Assembly: GCA_030063045.1 (NCBI GenBank)
Contig: JAQSEB010000205.1
Coordinates: 124,001-188,000, forward strand
Direction of reading: 5' to 3'
Origin: Pratylenchus scribneri
Taxonomy: Eukaryota > Nematoda > Chromadorea > Rhabditida > Pratylenchidae
Length of the DNA: 64,000 nucleotides
In this document: positions 1-11,471 of the stretch, one piece after another
Layout: each line of letters begins with the position of its first letter
How positions within the stretch are numbered: the first letter of the stretch is position 1
Made by a program: the position numbers and the translations under genes
The notes under the pieces: generated by a model
Database searches by the model: none
What the model was told of the DNA's origin: nothing
The model's input: only the letters and a program-made list of their open reading frames with translations

Positions 1-3000
1 TTCCGCCGACACCGAGACCAATTCCAAGAGGTGGAATGACGGCGGAACCGAGTGCCGCCAGTGTTACACCATTTTCTGTGACAGATGATATAGTATTTTT
101 TTATTTAAATTAAATATGGTATTTTTAATTCAATTTTAATTTTTTAAGATGAATAAGGTATTTTTAATTTAATTTGAATTTTTTTATTTAAATTGAATAC
201 ATTTAAAAATGAGCGGTAGCCAAATTCTTGCCTATATTTATTTATGTACAAAATGTTAATTTTCCTTTTTGAAGGGAATGGGAATTATGTTTTGCTACTA
301 ACAATTTATTTATATTTAAATGAAATAAGAAATAGTAATTTAATTCCTGTCTCCCCTATAGGCGGTACAGTAACTTTTATCGGATAGACAAAAAGTCTTT
401 TCCTTCTTACAGCCAAAACATATAAACTTTTCCCTCTCATAGGCAATATCATAGGCATTTTTAATTAGGCAACCAGTGGATGAACATTTTAAAAATAATA
501 TCATTTTTACGAAAAAATTTCAATTCAATTTTGTAAAATTAATATAGTCCTACCAATTGCCACTTTTATTGTTTCTCTTCGCAAAATTGCAGTAATTATT
601 CCAGCAAATGAGCCGAATGCAATTGACAGACCAATACGAGACTAGAAGAGGAATTAATTAATTAATTAATTAATTATAATTATTAATTAATTAAATTTGC
701 TAATTATCCACCTGAGAACTGTCACCAAATCCGTAAACGCACCAACGGGCAAAATGTTCACAATTTGACACGTAGAAATTGTATCGGCCTGGGGCAAGAC
801 CCTCATTCCCTTTAAGTTGAATTTGTTCGCAATTTTGCTCTGCATCCGAATGTGCTTGCGCCTTTATAAGAAGGAATAATTTATATAATTTAAAAGAATT
901 TTTATGCTATATTTTCTAAACAACAAAAAATTGACAAGTAGAAATAGTGCTTATGAATATAACAATTATGGTAACGAACAAAAATGGGTGCTTTCTACTT
1001 TTGTTTACCTGTCGCCAGCAATTTTCACCCCAATATTCCCCTATTTTTCCCCCTCCTTAATTGGTTATTAGATTCTGACTCATCTTTTTTTAATCAAATT
1101 TGAATACTAAAATATGACTGTCAAAAATTTTCAAAACTGGCGACACATAATACGAATGTAACCAAAAAGCCTAATAAGTTACAAAGGGAAACATTTTTCG
1201 GTAATTTTCGGTTGCAGATTTTTTTGGGTCAACAGAGGAAAGTTTACGGTAACATTTATGGGCTTTCTGACTTATACGTGGTATTCTACTGATCTGATCA
1301 GGGTGAGTGATAGCTCATTCGAAAGAGCTCGAAAAACTGAGTCGATCTAGGGGTGGAAGAAATTCGGAAACCCCTCGGGGGCTGAGATACAGTATGTCGA
1401 AATTTGAAAAAGTGCTTGGTCCCCCCTATGGGTTGAAATCGAAAAATTTTTTGAATTTTTTTCGGTGATATTATAGCTCAAACGACGCGCCTCGATGAGA
1501 GAAGCTCGTATCTGCCATCGGTTTCGCATAAAAATCAAAAATAAAAAAGTTATGACCATTTAATCTCGCTGGAATGTGTTGGAACTGCGGAGGAATGTAA
1601 GAGTGGACTCCGGAGTGTGCGTAGCCGAAGTGCGGGAACTGGACGAGCTTGTGGCGAGCGCAGCGAGCCAAGCGCTCGTCTGGTCGCGCGTAGGCGGAGC
1701 ACACGAAGGAGTCCACTCTGAAATGCCCACCGGAGCAGTTCCAATCCGTATTTCCTTTGCGCGACGTATTTCAAGATAGGTTTCCGAATTTCTCCCACCC
1801 CTAGATCGACTCAGTTTTTCGAGCTCTTTTGAATGAGCTATCACTCACCCTGATCAGATCAGTAGGAAAATACCACGTATACGTCAGGAAATTCCATCTA
1901 TGGATCATCCGGTATAGGGTTAGGGTTAGGTTCATCTATGGATAAGTTATCATCTGCCGTATCCCTAACCCTAATCCTATTCACCCGTAAAGGTAGACCC
2001 TTCATTTTTTTTAATCTGCTATCATTTTTTTTCCTAGAATCTAACTAAGCCAAAATTAGACCAAAATTAGATATATGAGAATTTGTTGGCAAAATTCGAT
2101 TCCATAAATAAAGTTTACTCACTCAAATGAGAAAAATGTCCATTTAAAAATGATAATTTTTTATTTTGCCCTCATTATTTTAAGCTAAATTGGTTGGTTC
2201 AAAATCAAATATCAATAATAAAACTGGAATGTACCAAATCGAACAAATATTTCTCCACTTCGTCCACCGCTTGCTCGGCACGGATTTTCACCTCCTTTGG
2301 TTTGAATCGTGTGATCTTCGGATCCCACGAGGTATCCACCGACCATTTGTTCGTTCCGATCAGCTCATGTAATCGGGCATATCGGGGCTGGAAACATGTG
2401 CAAATTTGATAAAAAATATTTGTATATTCCCTTTCCATTTTACCCGAATTTTGCGATTTCCATCTTGGCCCAGTAAAATTCCAGGATTTATGTCTCCACC
2501 TGGAAAAAAATACATATTTGAAGTCAATGCCAATAATGCCTAATACGTGCCTTTCCTACTCAACCTACTGTACCCTTAATTTTTGCCTAATCACTAGAGT
2601 TGGAAACCGGGGACGGGGATGAGCTCCGAATCCCCGGGATCTTCGAGAATTTTGTCCCCGGGGACATCCCCGAAACGCCTACGAAAATTTCATCCCCGAA
2701 AATTCGCCCCCTTGGCCATCCATGCCCGTCAACTGGAACTGGTTTCCAACTCTACTAGTCACCCTATCAATCAAATATTGCCAAAATCTGTCTTTTAAAT
2801 TCGCTCATTTTCCACCCAAAAAAAATGTTCACTTTTCATTCACTTTTGCGACCCGCACAACAAATAAACAATAATTTAAAATTGAGTTCCCTTTATCCTA
2901 TCCCGACACTTATAGGCCACGTGAGGTTGGGGGGGGGGGCTGGCAAATACTCAAGACGAGTGCCAACGCCCACTCTCACCCAGAACAACTTTAGCCCTAG

Positions 3001-3927
3001 ATTAAGGACTACTATGTGAGTATAGTAGGATGAATAGAAAGGGCCCTCAAGCATTCTTGGCACTGACAATTCTTTCCAGTGAAATTTTGCTAAAAAATAT
3101 AAAATATTTTCTCTTAAATTGGAGAATTTGATTAAAATATTTGTCCCCAATATTTAATATTGAAGTTGCGCTTTCACTTTTGACCTGATGGATCCGCGGA
3201 AGAGACATGAACCACCATAGGATCGCCACCAAAACATTCGCTTAGATTATCCTCGGCCAAGACCACACCAACATAGACTGCATAATGCTGAAAATTTTGG
3301 GTTAATTTGAATTACCCATTCATCTTAAAATTCACTTCCATACTCAGAAAACAGAGATATAGATTGAATAAAATGAAATTTCTATTTTTATTATCTAATG
3401 AATAAGTATTAGGAGTGGAATTACAATATTTCCTCTATTAGAAGACCACCCTCTAATAGAACCCACTCTCGGCTTTCAGGTACTGTATCTCTTGACGTGA
3501 TGAACTTTTTGAAAAAATTTATTATATTTTTTAGTGCCGTTTGACTCTATAAAAAGCTATATTTTGTCAAAAACGTTGACAGAAAACAGAATTAGACTGC
3601 AAAATTTTCCCATTTTTGTGCTTCGAAACTTATAAGCCCATGGGCTTCTAATAGAGGATATTATGTTTATTCTAAATCTGTAAAATTTTGATTCTTTTCC
3701 TATATTCAATGGTAATTTTATTTGATTATCAAGGTCCATGATAAACGTTCGAATTAGGAAAAAATCATATAAACTCTCGAAGTAAACCCATTTGAATATA
3801 TATAGAATCAGAATTCGGAACCAACATTGTGGCCTAGACGAGAAATTTTCAGCAGATCGCCGACTTTCAAATTATGTTGCTGAGCAATTTGATGACTTTG
3901 GCTTTCATTGAGGATGGACAAGGACAT
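1..3927 (-). CDS. LRAT-domain (NlpC/P60-like) acyltransferase/phospholipase, 3' end off window
   Basis: Seven exons on the minus strand: 3826-3927, 3185-3287, 2444-2499, 2235-2387, 712-861, 554-641 and 75 to beyond base 1. All phases agree. The start ATG is at 3927. The protein has the two LRAT signatures: a GDLLKISR strand followed by HYAVYVG, whose first His is the expected catalytic residue, and YVSNCEHFARWC, whose Cys is the expected nucleophile. Hydrophobic, Gly/Ala-rich sequence follows in the last two exons (SRIGLSIAFGSFAGI; VTLAALGSAVIPPLGIGLG), as in LRAT/PLAAT proteins that end in a membrane segment. Known family members move or release fatty acyl chains on phospholipids or retinol; the substrate here cannot be told. 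If exon 6 is not spliced at 553, it reads to a stop at 525-527. Introns 3-4 carry repeat elements. Confidence 0.82.
1264..1891. mobile_element. Foldback element with ~110-base inverted arms
   Basis: The left arm (about 1264-1375) and right arm (about 1785-1891) are near-perfect reverse complements. They share the blocks TACGTGGTAT, GATCTGATCAGGGTGAGTGA and ACTGAGTCGATCTAGGGGTGG. The centre (1615-1720) is GC-rich and is itself palindromic around GCGAGCGCAGCGAGCCAAGCGCTCG. No transposase is visible, so this is a non-autonomous foldback or MITE-like element. It lies in an intron of the LRAT gene. The ORFs at 1347-1844 are products of the arms. Just outside, 1916-1975 is a small hairpin of TAGGGTTAGGG against CCCTAACCCTAA. 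Confidence 0.8.
2596..2753. mobile_element. Short GC-rich inverted-repeat element with 3-base target duplication
   Basis: The ends are AGAGTTGGAAACC and GGTTTCCAACTCT, flanked by ACT on both sides (2593-2595 and 2754-2756). The inside is rich in CCCCGGGGA-type sequence, unlike the AT-rich intron around it. Length is 158 bases with no ORF. It lies in intron 2 of the LRAT gene. The class is not certain. Confidence 0.7.
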
Positions 3928-5482
3928 TATTTGAATTCAAATAATTTGCTTTATAGATGAAGAGGAGGAATGCAGAAAATATTTTATTTATAGAGAAAAT
4001 TTTAAGCCCAGAAAATCTGGGAAAATTTGAATTTATTTGATTATTGCCATAGGCAAAATTCAAAATTTTATTTAATCTTTTTGAGACTTATCAGCAAAAG
4101 ACTAAAGATGAATTTATGATGGGCAAAAGCGAATTCTCCGAATTAATTTTTAAACTCGATTGATTTTATCCCGATTATCATTCATTCTTTTTAGAGGTCG
4201 AATTTTAGTCGTAAATAGGTCAATTTGGATAAAAATGGTAGAAGGAAAGGGACAGTGAGTGAAGTGAGAATTATTATTTGAAAAAGATTTGGAAAATTGG
4301 AAAATGGGGAAGAACATTTTATTTTTAAAAATATTTAAAATGGCAAAAAAATGAAAATGGCGAAAAGATTGTAACGGTTCAAATGGTTTATCCTAGACCC
4401 CCAAACCATATACCCAATCAATGATAATATTCTGGCTTGATTTAAATAAATTTAAACTAATTTTGAACCAAAAACCATAAGCGGTTTAAACGGTTTAATA
4501 CTCTTTATTCGTTTTCCAGTAGATGAAAGTTTTAGATGCAATTGAAAGGCGGTAAAGAAGATAGATCGCTCTGCATTGGAAGAAATTTATACAATAATAA
4601 TAATGCCTGAATATGTCAGATTACAGATTGGTTGTGGAGAAATTTATCCATTTTTTCAAGGAAGGTTCGGTTGGATAATGGCTATTGTTTACCATTTACC
4701 AATGTAATTTATGTGAGAAAAAGCTGAGAAAACAATAAAACAATGTAAGATGGCCTCTGGGAAAAAACAATGTCTGTCTGTCTTTGATTTTTATTTTGGA
4801 CATGGACATTATGGACAAACAAAATCGTTCGCATTATTTACGCCAACATCTTGCAATTGGTGTATTTGGTGGACAGCCGGGCCAAAGAATGGATTGGATG
4901 AATGGGACAAAATTGACCATAACTTTTTGTTTTTTTTAGTTTTATACGAAAACCAATGATAAATTCGTGATTAGCTCATCGATGAGAAACGTGTTGATTG
5001 GGGTGTGAAATGGACGAAAATAAATTTTATTGAAAATTGTTGAGATTGAGATCAAGGGGAGGACCTTTACTTTTTCCATAGTTTTTCTTAAAATCGGTAA
5101 TATGGCCAGTTCGATTGCCTAAAAAGCATAAAAAATCACCTTAAAAATTCACTTATTAAATAACAAAATTAATAAATAATTTTTAAACTTTATTTATTCT
5201 ATGCGAACAAGAGAAAAAATGTGTGTACAAAGAATAATTTGTGTGTTTGGTCATTGTGGTCTGTCATACAATAAATAATATGCTGACGCGAAAATGACAA
5301 TGAGAAATACAGTAATTTATTTGTGGATGGAATGGAGGAGAGGGAGGGGAGGGAAAGGCGAGATTACATATTTTGATGATGGTCAAAACCCATAATATAA
5401 AACAATGCAATGATAATACAATATAATTTATTCTCTTCTCAAATTTATTTATTCATTTTATTCTTCATCCATTTCGGCACGG
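3928..5482. other. Intergenic stretch between two minus-strand genes
   Basis: No convincing coding region. It holds the upstream region of the LRAT gene and the 3' flank of the zinc-finger gene. About 4365-4510 is a truncated copy of the dispersed element with AACGGTTTAA/CCAAACCATATACCCAATC blocks that recurs in introns across the window. The 69-codon ORF at 4750-4959 has no domain or splice context and is not called. Confidence 0.6.
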
Positions 5483-7874
5483 TTAGAACAGAATTTTCCT
5501 TGGGGTCACCAGCTCGGCTTTGATATAGTCCTCCGGGGGTTTCGTCTTGCTGGCAGTGGTTCGAAGCACCGGCGAAATTGGCAATTGGGCACTGGAAAAA
5601 ATTTATAAATTAAAAATAAATTAAAAATGGAATTTTTTTAAATTTTTCTTTTTGTTTTTCTTCCAATTTTTTTATCCCAAAAAATCCAAATAAATCTTAA
5701 AATAAAAATTGCAAAAAAAAAAAAATAAAAAATTAAATTGAATTAAAAATATTATTAAATGGAATTTCAATTTTTTGTTTTTATTTTTAGTAAAATTTTT
5801 CAACCCTGAATAAATTTTAAATCATTGAAAAATGTGAATAAGTCATCCATAAAATTTAAGGTACTTTTAAAAAAATTGTGGTGAAAAATCGACTTTTTAA
5901 GGCCAAAAAAGTGGCCAAAGCAGATTTTTTTTTTTGTTAGATTCCTATTAGGTTTTAAGTCCAATCCCAGCCTAAAATAACAGATAAGCATAAATCAAAA
6001 GTCAACCCCAAGTCACAAGTCTAGTTATGGCCAAAAAATGGCCTCAAAAATAATTTTTTTAATTAATTTTTTTTGTAGATTATTTTAGAAAAAAATCTAT
6101 TAAAAATTCCGAAAAAAATTTTCTGGTTTCGATATTAGAATTTTATTACTATATTCCAAGTAATTTTTTAAATTTACTTTTAAAATAAATTTTAGGCTTC
6201 AAAGTCGAAGGCAAATTCCCTTTCCTATATTCCCAAATAATTTAATATTTTTAATTTATTTTTAAAATAACACAAAAAATTCCTCACATTCGACTGGAAG
6301 TGAAGTCCATTTCGGCGGTTGGCGAGCGGAAAAGTGTCCTTTCTGGGATTGCTTGCACTTCCTGAAATTAAATTCAAAAATGTAATTAAATAATTTGATT
6401 TGAATGGGTCAACCTTGTCAATCATCACCGGCTTTGACGGCAATTCCGGCCCAGTCAATGCGGAACGCTCAATGCTGGCCACCAATTCTGAAAAAAAAAA
6501 CATTTTTTAATTATATTATTTTTGGAAATGGTCTTTATGTATAGGCATCCGTCATCCGATATTGTATAGTCTTAATCTATGGTCCAATCGATTCGTTGGT
6601 GCCAGCCACTTTTTATTAAGAAATTTCATTTTCAAATCAATTTAAGCCGTTTGAACTTAATTATGGCCAAATGAAATTGGAATGTCGAATTTTTAAACCG
6701 GTTTAACAATTTAATTACGAATTAAACTTGGCCAAAATGGTAAGTATTTCCCAGACTAAGCCGAATCTAATAAGCCATAAATTAATGCTCTTTGCTATAG
6801 TAGGACGCCTACAGATAGAGATTTTTGGCCATTCACTATAAAATAAACTATGTCTGCTATTATAATATTTTCGTTCAGTGGAAAGCGAGATCGAGGATCG
6901 ACATTCGACACTCTCCCTCAACTTAATTGTGCTTTCCGACTCTAACATTTAGTAATTTTAAATTAATAAATTATGATCAAATATTTTTAGTCTAGATGCG
7001 TGTTTCACTAACTAACCCAGAGATGAGAATAAAGTCCATGAACTAAAATTTAACCAATTTAATCGATTTTTAATTTTGTTTTTCTCAAATTTTAACTTTT
7101 CAAAACTCAAACCTTTTAACTGCTCGCCCATATGTTCCATTGTGTCCAGTTTGGTGCCAATCATCACTTCATAATCGCTCAGCTCTCGCACAAATGCTTC
7201 CCTCGCCTTTTGCAATCCAATCTGCCGAACCTGCAATTCCCGTTCCTCGGCGGCCATATGCACGGCGATGCCACGGAATCGGCTGAGCAATTCCACGTCA
7301 ATTTGGCGGCCATTTTTCTCCAATTTGGTGACATTCTGCTGGACGGTGTGCAGTGAATCGATGAGGGCGGCCAATTTCTTTTCGGCTTCATCAATGCTGG
7401 TTTCCTGTGGAAATTTGGGAGTTTTTATTGAGTAAATTTGAAATGTAAATTATTCAAAAACCTCAAATTTCTGCATTCATTCCAAAAAACCTTAGCTTTT
7501 TACATTCATTAAACCAAAAAACCTTAATTACATTCATTAAACCAAAAAACTTAACTTTTTATTTAATAATTTCAAATTCTTCAAACCTTAATCGCTTGTG
7601 CAAACATTGAGTCGGTGAATGTTGGACGCGGTGCTGTCGTCGCAGCAGCAATTTTGCTCGTATTCTGTTGTTGTTCCGGACTTTTGCAACTTCGATCCTT
7701 GTGTCCTTTGCTGTCCTGATGCTTTTCGACTCCGCTGACACCGGTGGTGAGGATGAAATCATTTTGGCACACTGAACAGTAGAAGAAGCCATCGCCGCGT
7801 TTGCTCCTCTTCACAAAGCCGAATTGTTTTTCCCATTCCGGGTCGAAGCAATTTTTGCGCTTTAGTGGAGGCAT
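5483..7874 (-). CDS. Zinc-finger (transposase/BED-like) plus coiled-coil protein, unknown function
   Basis: Five exons: 7587-7874, 7113-7404, 6414-6487, 6288-6361 and 5483-5591, 278 residues, all phases consistent. Residues 1-60 are basic and contain one C-x2-C...H-x5-H finger (YCSVCQNDF ... VEKHQDSKGHK) preceded by FDPEWEKQFGFV. This layout resembles the fingers at the start of hAT-transposase-derived proteins. Residues about 97-195 are a long charged helix with few prolines (coiled-coil likely). The C-terminal 70 residues are low in structure and carry S/T-P sites (RSPTAEMDF, LPISPVLRT, LVTPRK). A nuclear protein, possibly phosphorylated by proline-directed kinases, is an inference. I do not recognise an ortholog. 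Confidence 0.75.
7430..7565. repeat. Short tandem repeat of TTCATTAAACCAAAAAACCTTA in an intron
   Basis: Three to four imperfect copies of a roughly 40-base unit sit in intron 1 of the zinc-finger gene. The ACCTTA core also appears in the intron repeats at 44215-44640 and 55560-55900. No coding signal. Confidence 0.5.
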
Positions 7875-9088
7875 TTTATGAATTTGGATTATCGCTTATT
7901 CTTTAAATTGTTAATTTAGGATTAATTAATGAATAAATTATGTAAAAAATGATGCAAAGATTTGATTATTGATTGATGATGATGAATGAGGTGAAGCGTA
8001 GACCTTTTTGAATGGAAATTTCGCGCGAATGAAATTTTCTCCCTTGTAAAATGATCTAACTTTGGCACGAAGATCTAATGTGCATAAAAGGACTAACATC
8101 TGAAAGATCAACAAAGCTAGACTTCACATATTTATCTTGATTGTGATTCTTGGCGCTTGGTGATTAATAAATTGACAAACTTGTTTTACTAGTTATTGAT
8201 TTTATGGTTCTTTTTGAGAGAGGAAGATGTGATTAATTAAGCATTAAAACCTACTACCCACCACAGTGCTTATGCTTAGCTTCTTTTGGGGTATTGCGAC
8301 ATCTTTTTTGTTTATTTATTCCATTTTTTGGTTAGTGGGTCGGCGGGTCCCTTCTCCTATACCAACAACCAAAGCTTTATCATTCATTCCATCATTTTTA
8401 ATAGTCAAAATTCTGATAAAAAAAGTCGGGGAAGTAAGCATCAACTATATTCCGCAAACTCCACAATTTTCATTCTTTCCCAACCAACATCCAGCATTTT
8501 GCATTCAATTTGCTGCATAGCTGCACTTATTTACTTATCATTTACTGTCATGATTAATTAAATCAATAATCATTATTGGAAAATTGAGCTGTAAACCCAA
8601 AGCCAATTCACAATTAATTAGTAAATTTTTCAAAGCTTTTCCTGTTTACAAAATAAAGCTGTATTCTTTAAAATTTATCCATTCCAAATTCCATATACAG
8701 TCTAGGCTAGGGACTAGAATAGAATAAAAGCTAATCAAAACAATAAACAACAAAGCTGATTCATCGCTACCTTTTATAAATTTTCTCTTTTTCATTCCAT
8801 TTCAATTCATTAATCATTCATCAATTTAATTCACTTTCCATCCGGTCCAATCCAATACACAACTGTCAATAAAATCATTGTTTATTTTCCAATAAATTTC
8901 ACCAAAATTGACCCCAATTCTTTCAAAACGATTCTAGTAATTGTTAACAACTTCTCAAATCCCATCCCAACCATTAAACCCAAAGCATTAAATCTATAAT
9001 AAAACAATAAAAAATGCGCAAATTTCAGAAGAGCATTTAAACAACGATTATTAATTGATTGCAAAACAACATCCGAAAATAATTGAAT
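7875..9088. promoter_or_regulatory. Divergent intergenic region (zinc-finger gene left, LAMP gene right)
   Basis: The two flanking genes are transcribed away from each other, so both promoters should lie here. The sequence is AT-rich, with a GATGATGATGAATGA run near 7975-7990 and scattered pyrimidine tracts. No TATA box, trans-splice acceptor or other site can be assigned with confidence. ORFs at 8266-8561 have no homology I can recognise. Confidence 0.4.
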
Positions 9089-11471
9089 ATGCATTTCCTG
9101 TTTCCACTGCTTGCATTCGCTGCTCTGCTGGCTACCATGCCCTCTGCCATTTTGGCCAATCATTTTGCGGTTCAAAAATCAACAAGTGCGAAATATTGCC
9201 TGATTTTGGAGGCCAATATCACCGGAACACTGGAATACCAAAACACGGTTTAAACTCAAAAATGTCCAAAATCATTATTTTTTTCCATTTTAGTTCTTGA
9301 ACAAGACCACCACCGTCCAGTTCACAGTTCCCGAGGATGGCTTTGGCTCTGTGGAAGTGAACCCGGATGGCAGTGTTTGTGCGGACAAGGAGGAAAAGCT
9401 TCAACTTGATTTTGTGCCCGATGGTTTGCAGCCGGAAGTGTCACCGTTGGAAACGCAGGAGAAATGGTTTATTTTTGGTAAAATCGAATAAATTGGTCAA
9501 AAATTTTCAAGGAGCATCCTGTTGCAATTTGAGAAGGAAGGCACCGGATCGGATGAACGCTTCAAGTTGGCCAATTATTCGCTCACCGTGCATTACTACC
9601 CATCGATGAATTCTACTTACACAAGTAAATTTTTGAGGTTTTTTATGAAAAATTGGGTAGGATTTCAATGGAGAAAAAACTAAATTCATAAAACTTTGGA
9701 TTTTTACCTGAAGAGTTGGTAACACTAGCCCATTTAGGAATAGGAGATAAGACCTTGCTATTTTACTCGAATTAATTTTCTAGAATGTAGTAAAATGGTT
9801 TAAATGCCCGAAAAATAACTTCCCCAGAGCGGGTTCTAACACTGGACCTAAAGTTTTCAAAGGTTGAGGATGAGGAGGTGTAGGGTGGGCGTAGGGGATC
9901 CCCTCTTCGGGTCGAAAATTCCCAAAAGAATATTTTGGTAAAATCGTCTTAAAAATGATTTAAAAGCCCGAAAAAATAACTTCCCCTGAGCGGGTTCGAA
10001 CCCTAGACCTAAAGTTTCACAGGTTTTAATAAAGGGTAGGTGGGTAGGGGTCACCCATCTCTTCCGGTCGAAAATTTCCAAAAGATTAATTTTGGTCAAA
10101 ACTTCTTTAGACCTAAAAATCCATTCCTCCATTCAAATGGTTTCATATCGTCATACTCGTTCTGATTCAAAAAGACAGAACACTAAACGCGTTAGATTCA
10201 CGGTCTAATTCTAATCAAAACTAGGTTTTTTTTACCTAATAAGAGCATGCCCGAAACCAAGAAAAAAAAAATTAAAAATTGCCGCACAACAAAATTTTTT
10301 TCCCTTAACAGGGTTCACCCTTTACCTTTTCTTCCAATTTTCTCTAGGGTGAACATGCCCTCCCTAGCTTCGGGTCTAGATAAGAGGCTATTAAATAAAA
10401 TTAAAAAATGTAAAAAAAAAGCAATTAAATTTTCATACATTTAAAGATGACACCGTCCCGTATGTCTATCCAATGGAGCACGAATACACACCGGAATGGG
10501 CCGCAAATGCCGCAACCCACAATGGGTAAGAATGGGAACGGATTCAGGAAAATTTGTTAATTTTTTCCTGCAGATTTGTCTGCTCCCAAAATGATTTGCC
10601 GTTGAATCTGTCCAAGGCCACCATTCAATTCAACAAATTGAAGGTTTTTTTAGTTAATTAAATATTTTAAAAATGTTTAAATTTTTCCAGGTTGTTGCCT
10701 TCGTCGACCAGGACCATCCGGAATTCAACCCGAATCAAGGTTCAAGAATATATCAAAAATTTATGCTAATTTATTTCAATACAAATATCCCAGCTTTTGA
10801 ACAATGCTCGAAGGATTTGCGCACATCCGATTTGGTTCCGGTAATTTTTTTGTTATTAATTTGGGAAACATTTAAAATGGCCAAAAGATTATAACGGTTC
10901 AATGGTTTATGGTTTGTCCTAGCCTAGACCTTCAAACCATATATCCAATGTCAAATTGATAGATTTCTTTTGATAAGCATCATTTGATAATGATTTGGCT
11001 TGGGTTTAACCATTTTTAAATTAAGTTTTGAACCAAAAACCTTAAGATGGGTTCGTTTTAAAACCCTTTAATTTTGACCAAACCTTAAAAAATTATGTAC
11101 CTATCGACGCGTCTCGATGATGTCTATCCAGGCCAAAGGGCGGGGTCTAATTGGGCCCGGGATCCCCCGGAAATCGCGAAATTAAAAGGAAAACCCTTGG
11201 TCCCCCCCCCCCCCCTAAAAAATCGTGGCGCCGGACCTGGATCCATCGATTGGGGTATAAGGTTTTGGGGGTTTCGGACAAACCATTGAACCGCTAAAAC
11301 CTTTTCGCCATTTTCAAATCTTTTCGTCAAATAAAATACAACTCATTTAATTTTTCCCGTCATTTTCAGATCATTGTTGGTGCTTTCCTGGCCGGAATGG
11401 TGATTATCGTGTTGGTCGCATATTTGATTGGAAGGGCCCGTGCCAAGCGTCAAGGATATGCCTCGGTTTAA
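9089..11471 (+). CDS. lmp-1: Lysosome-associated membrane protein (LAMP/LMP-1 type)
   Basis: Eight exons: 9089-9247, 9294-9466, 9512-9624, 10447-10525, 10574-10643, 10691-10739, 10794-10840 and 11370-11471, 263 residues, phases consistent. It begins with a signal peptide ([17 protein letters not shown]...ILA). A single luminal LAMP domain follows, with spaced cysteines ([31 protein letters not shown]) and several N-x-S/T sites. One transmembrane helix ([19 protein letters not shown]) leads into a short tail ending GYASV, the G-Y-x-x-hydrophobic lysosome sorting signal of LAMPs. Length and layout match the single-domain C. elegans LMP-1. Its role is in the lysosome and gut-granule membrane. 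The TG|GTTTAT donor at 9467 was chosen because it keeps the frame. Confidence 0.93.
9775..10125. repeat. Two tandem copies of a repeat containing a tRNA-like B-box motif
   Basis: Two units of about 180 bases. Each has GCCCGAAAAAATAACTTCCCC, GAGCGGGTTC(G/T)AAC, AGACCTAAAG and GGTCGAAAATT(T/C)CC. The GGTTCGAACC core equals an RNA polymerase III B-box. Related copies are at 30283-30400, 41395-41560, 45420-45730, 46850-46990 and 56560-56600. No A-box or full tRNA fold is seen. It lies in intron 3 of the LAMP gene. Confidence 0.6.
10875..11335. mobile_element. Dispersed inverted-repeat element copy (AACGGTTCAATGG family), with a probable nested insert
   Basis: The left end reads AACGGTTCAATGGTTTATGG then CCAAACCATATATCCAATG. 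The right end is the reverse: CGATTGGGGTATAAGG, GGACAAACCATTGAACCGC, CTTTTCGCCA. An insert near 11132-11240 begins CAGGCC and ends GGACCTG with GC-rich sequence and a poly-C run. It interrupts the family's usual GATCTATCGATTGGG, so it is probably a nested hAT-like element, with only a degenerate target duplication. Located in the last intron of the LAMP gene. Confidence 0.65.

Noticed and set aside
3060..3110. Extra LRAT exon encoding AKFHWKELSVPRMLEG
   Set aside because: Exon 2 (3185-3287) joins exon 3 (2444-2499) directly in phase and gives a continuous family-like sequence; the extra segment would break the phase.
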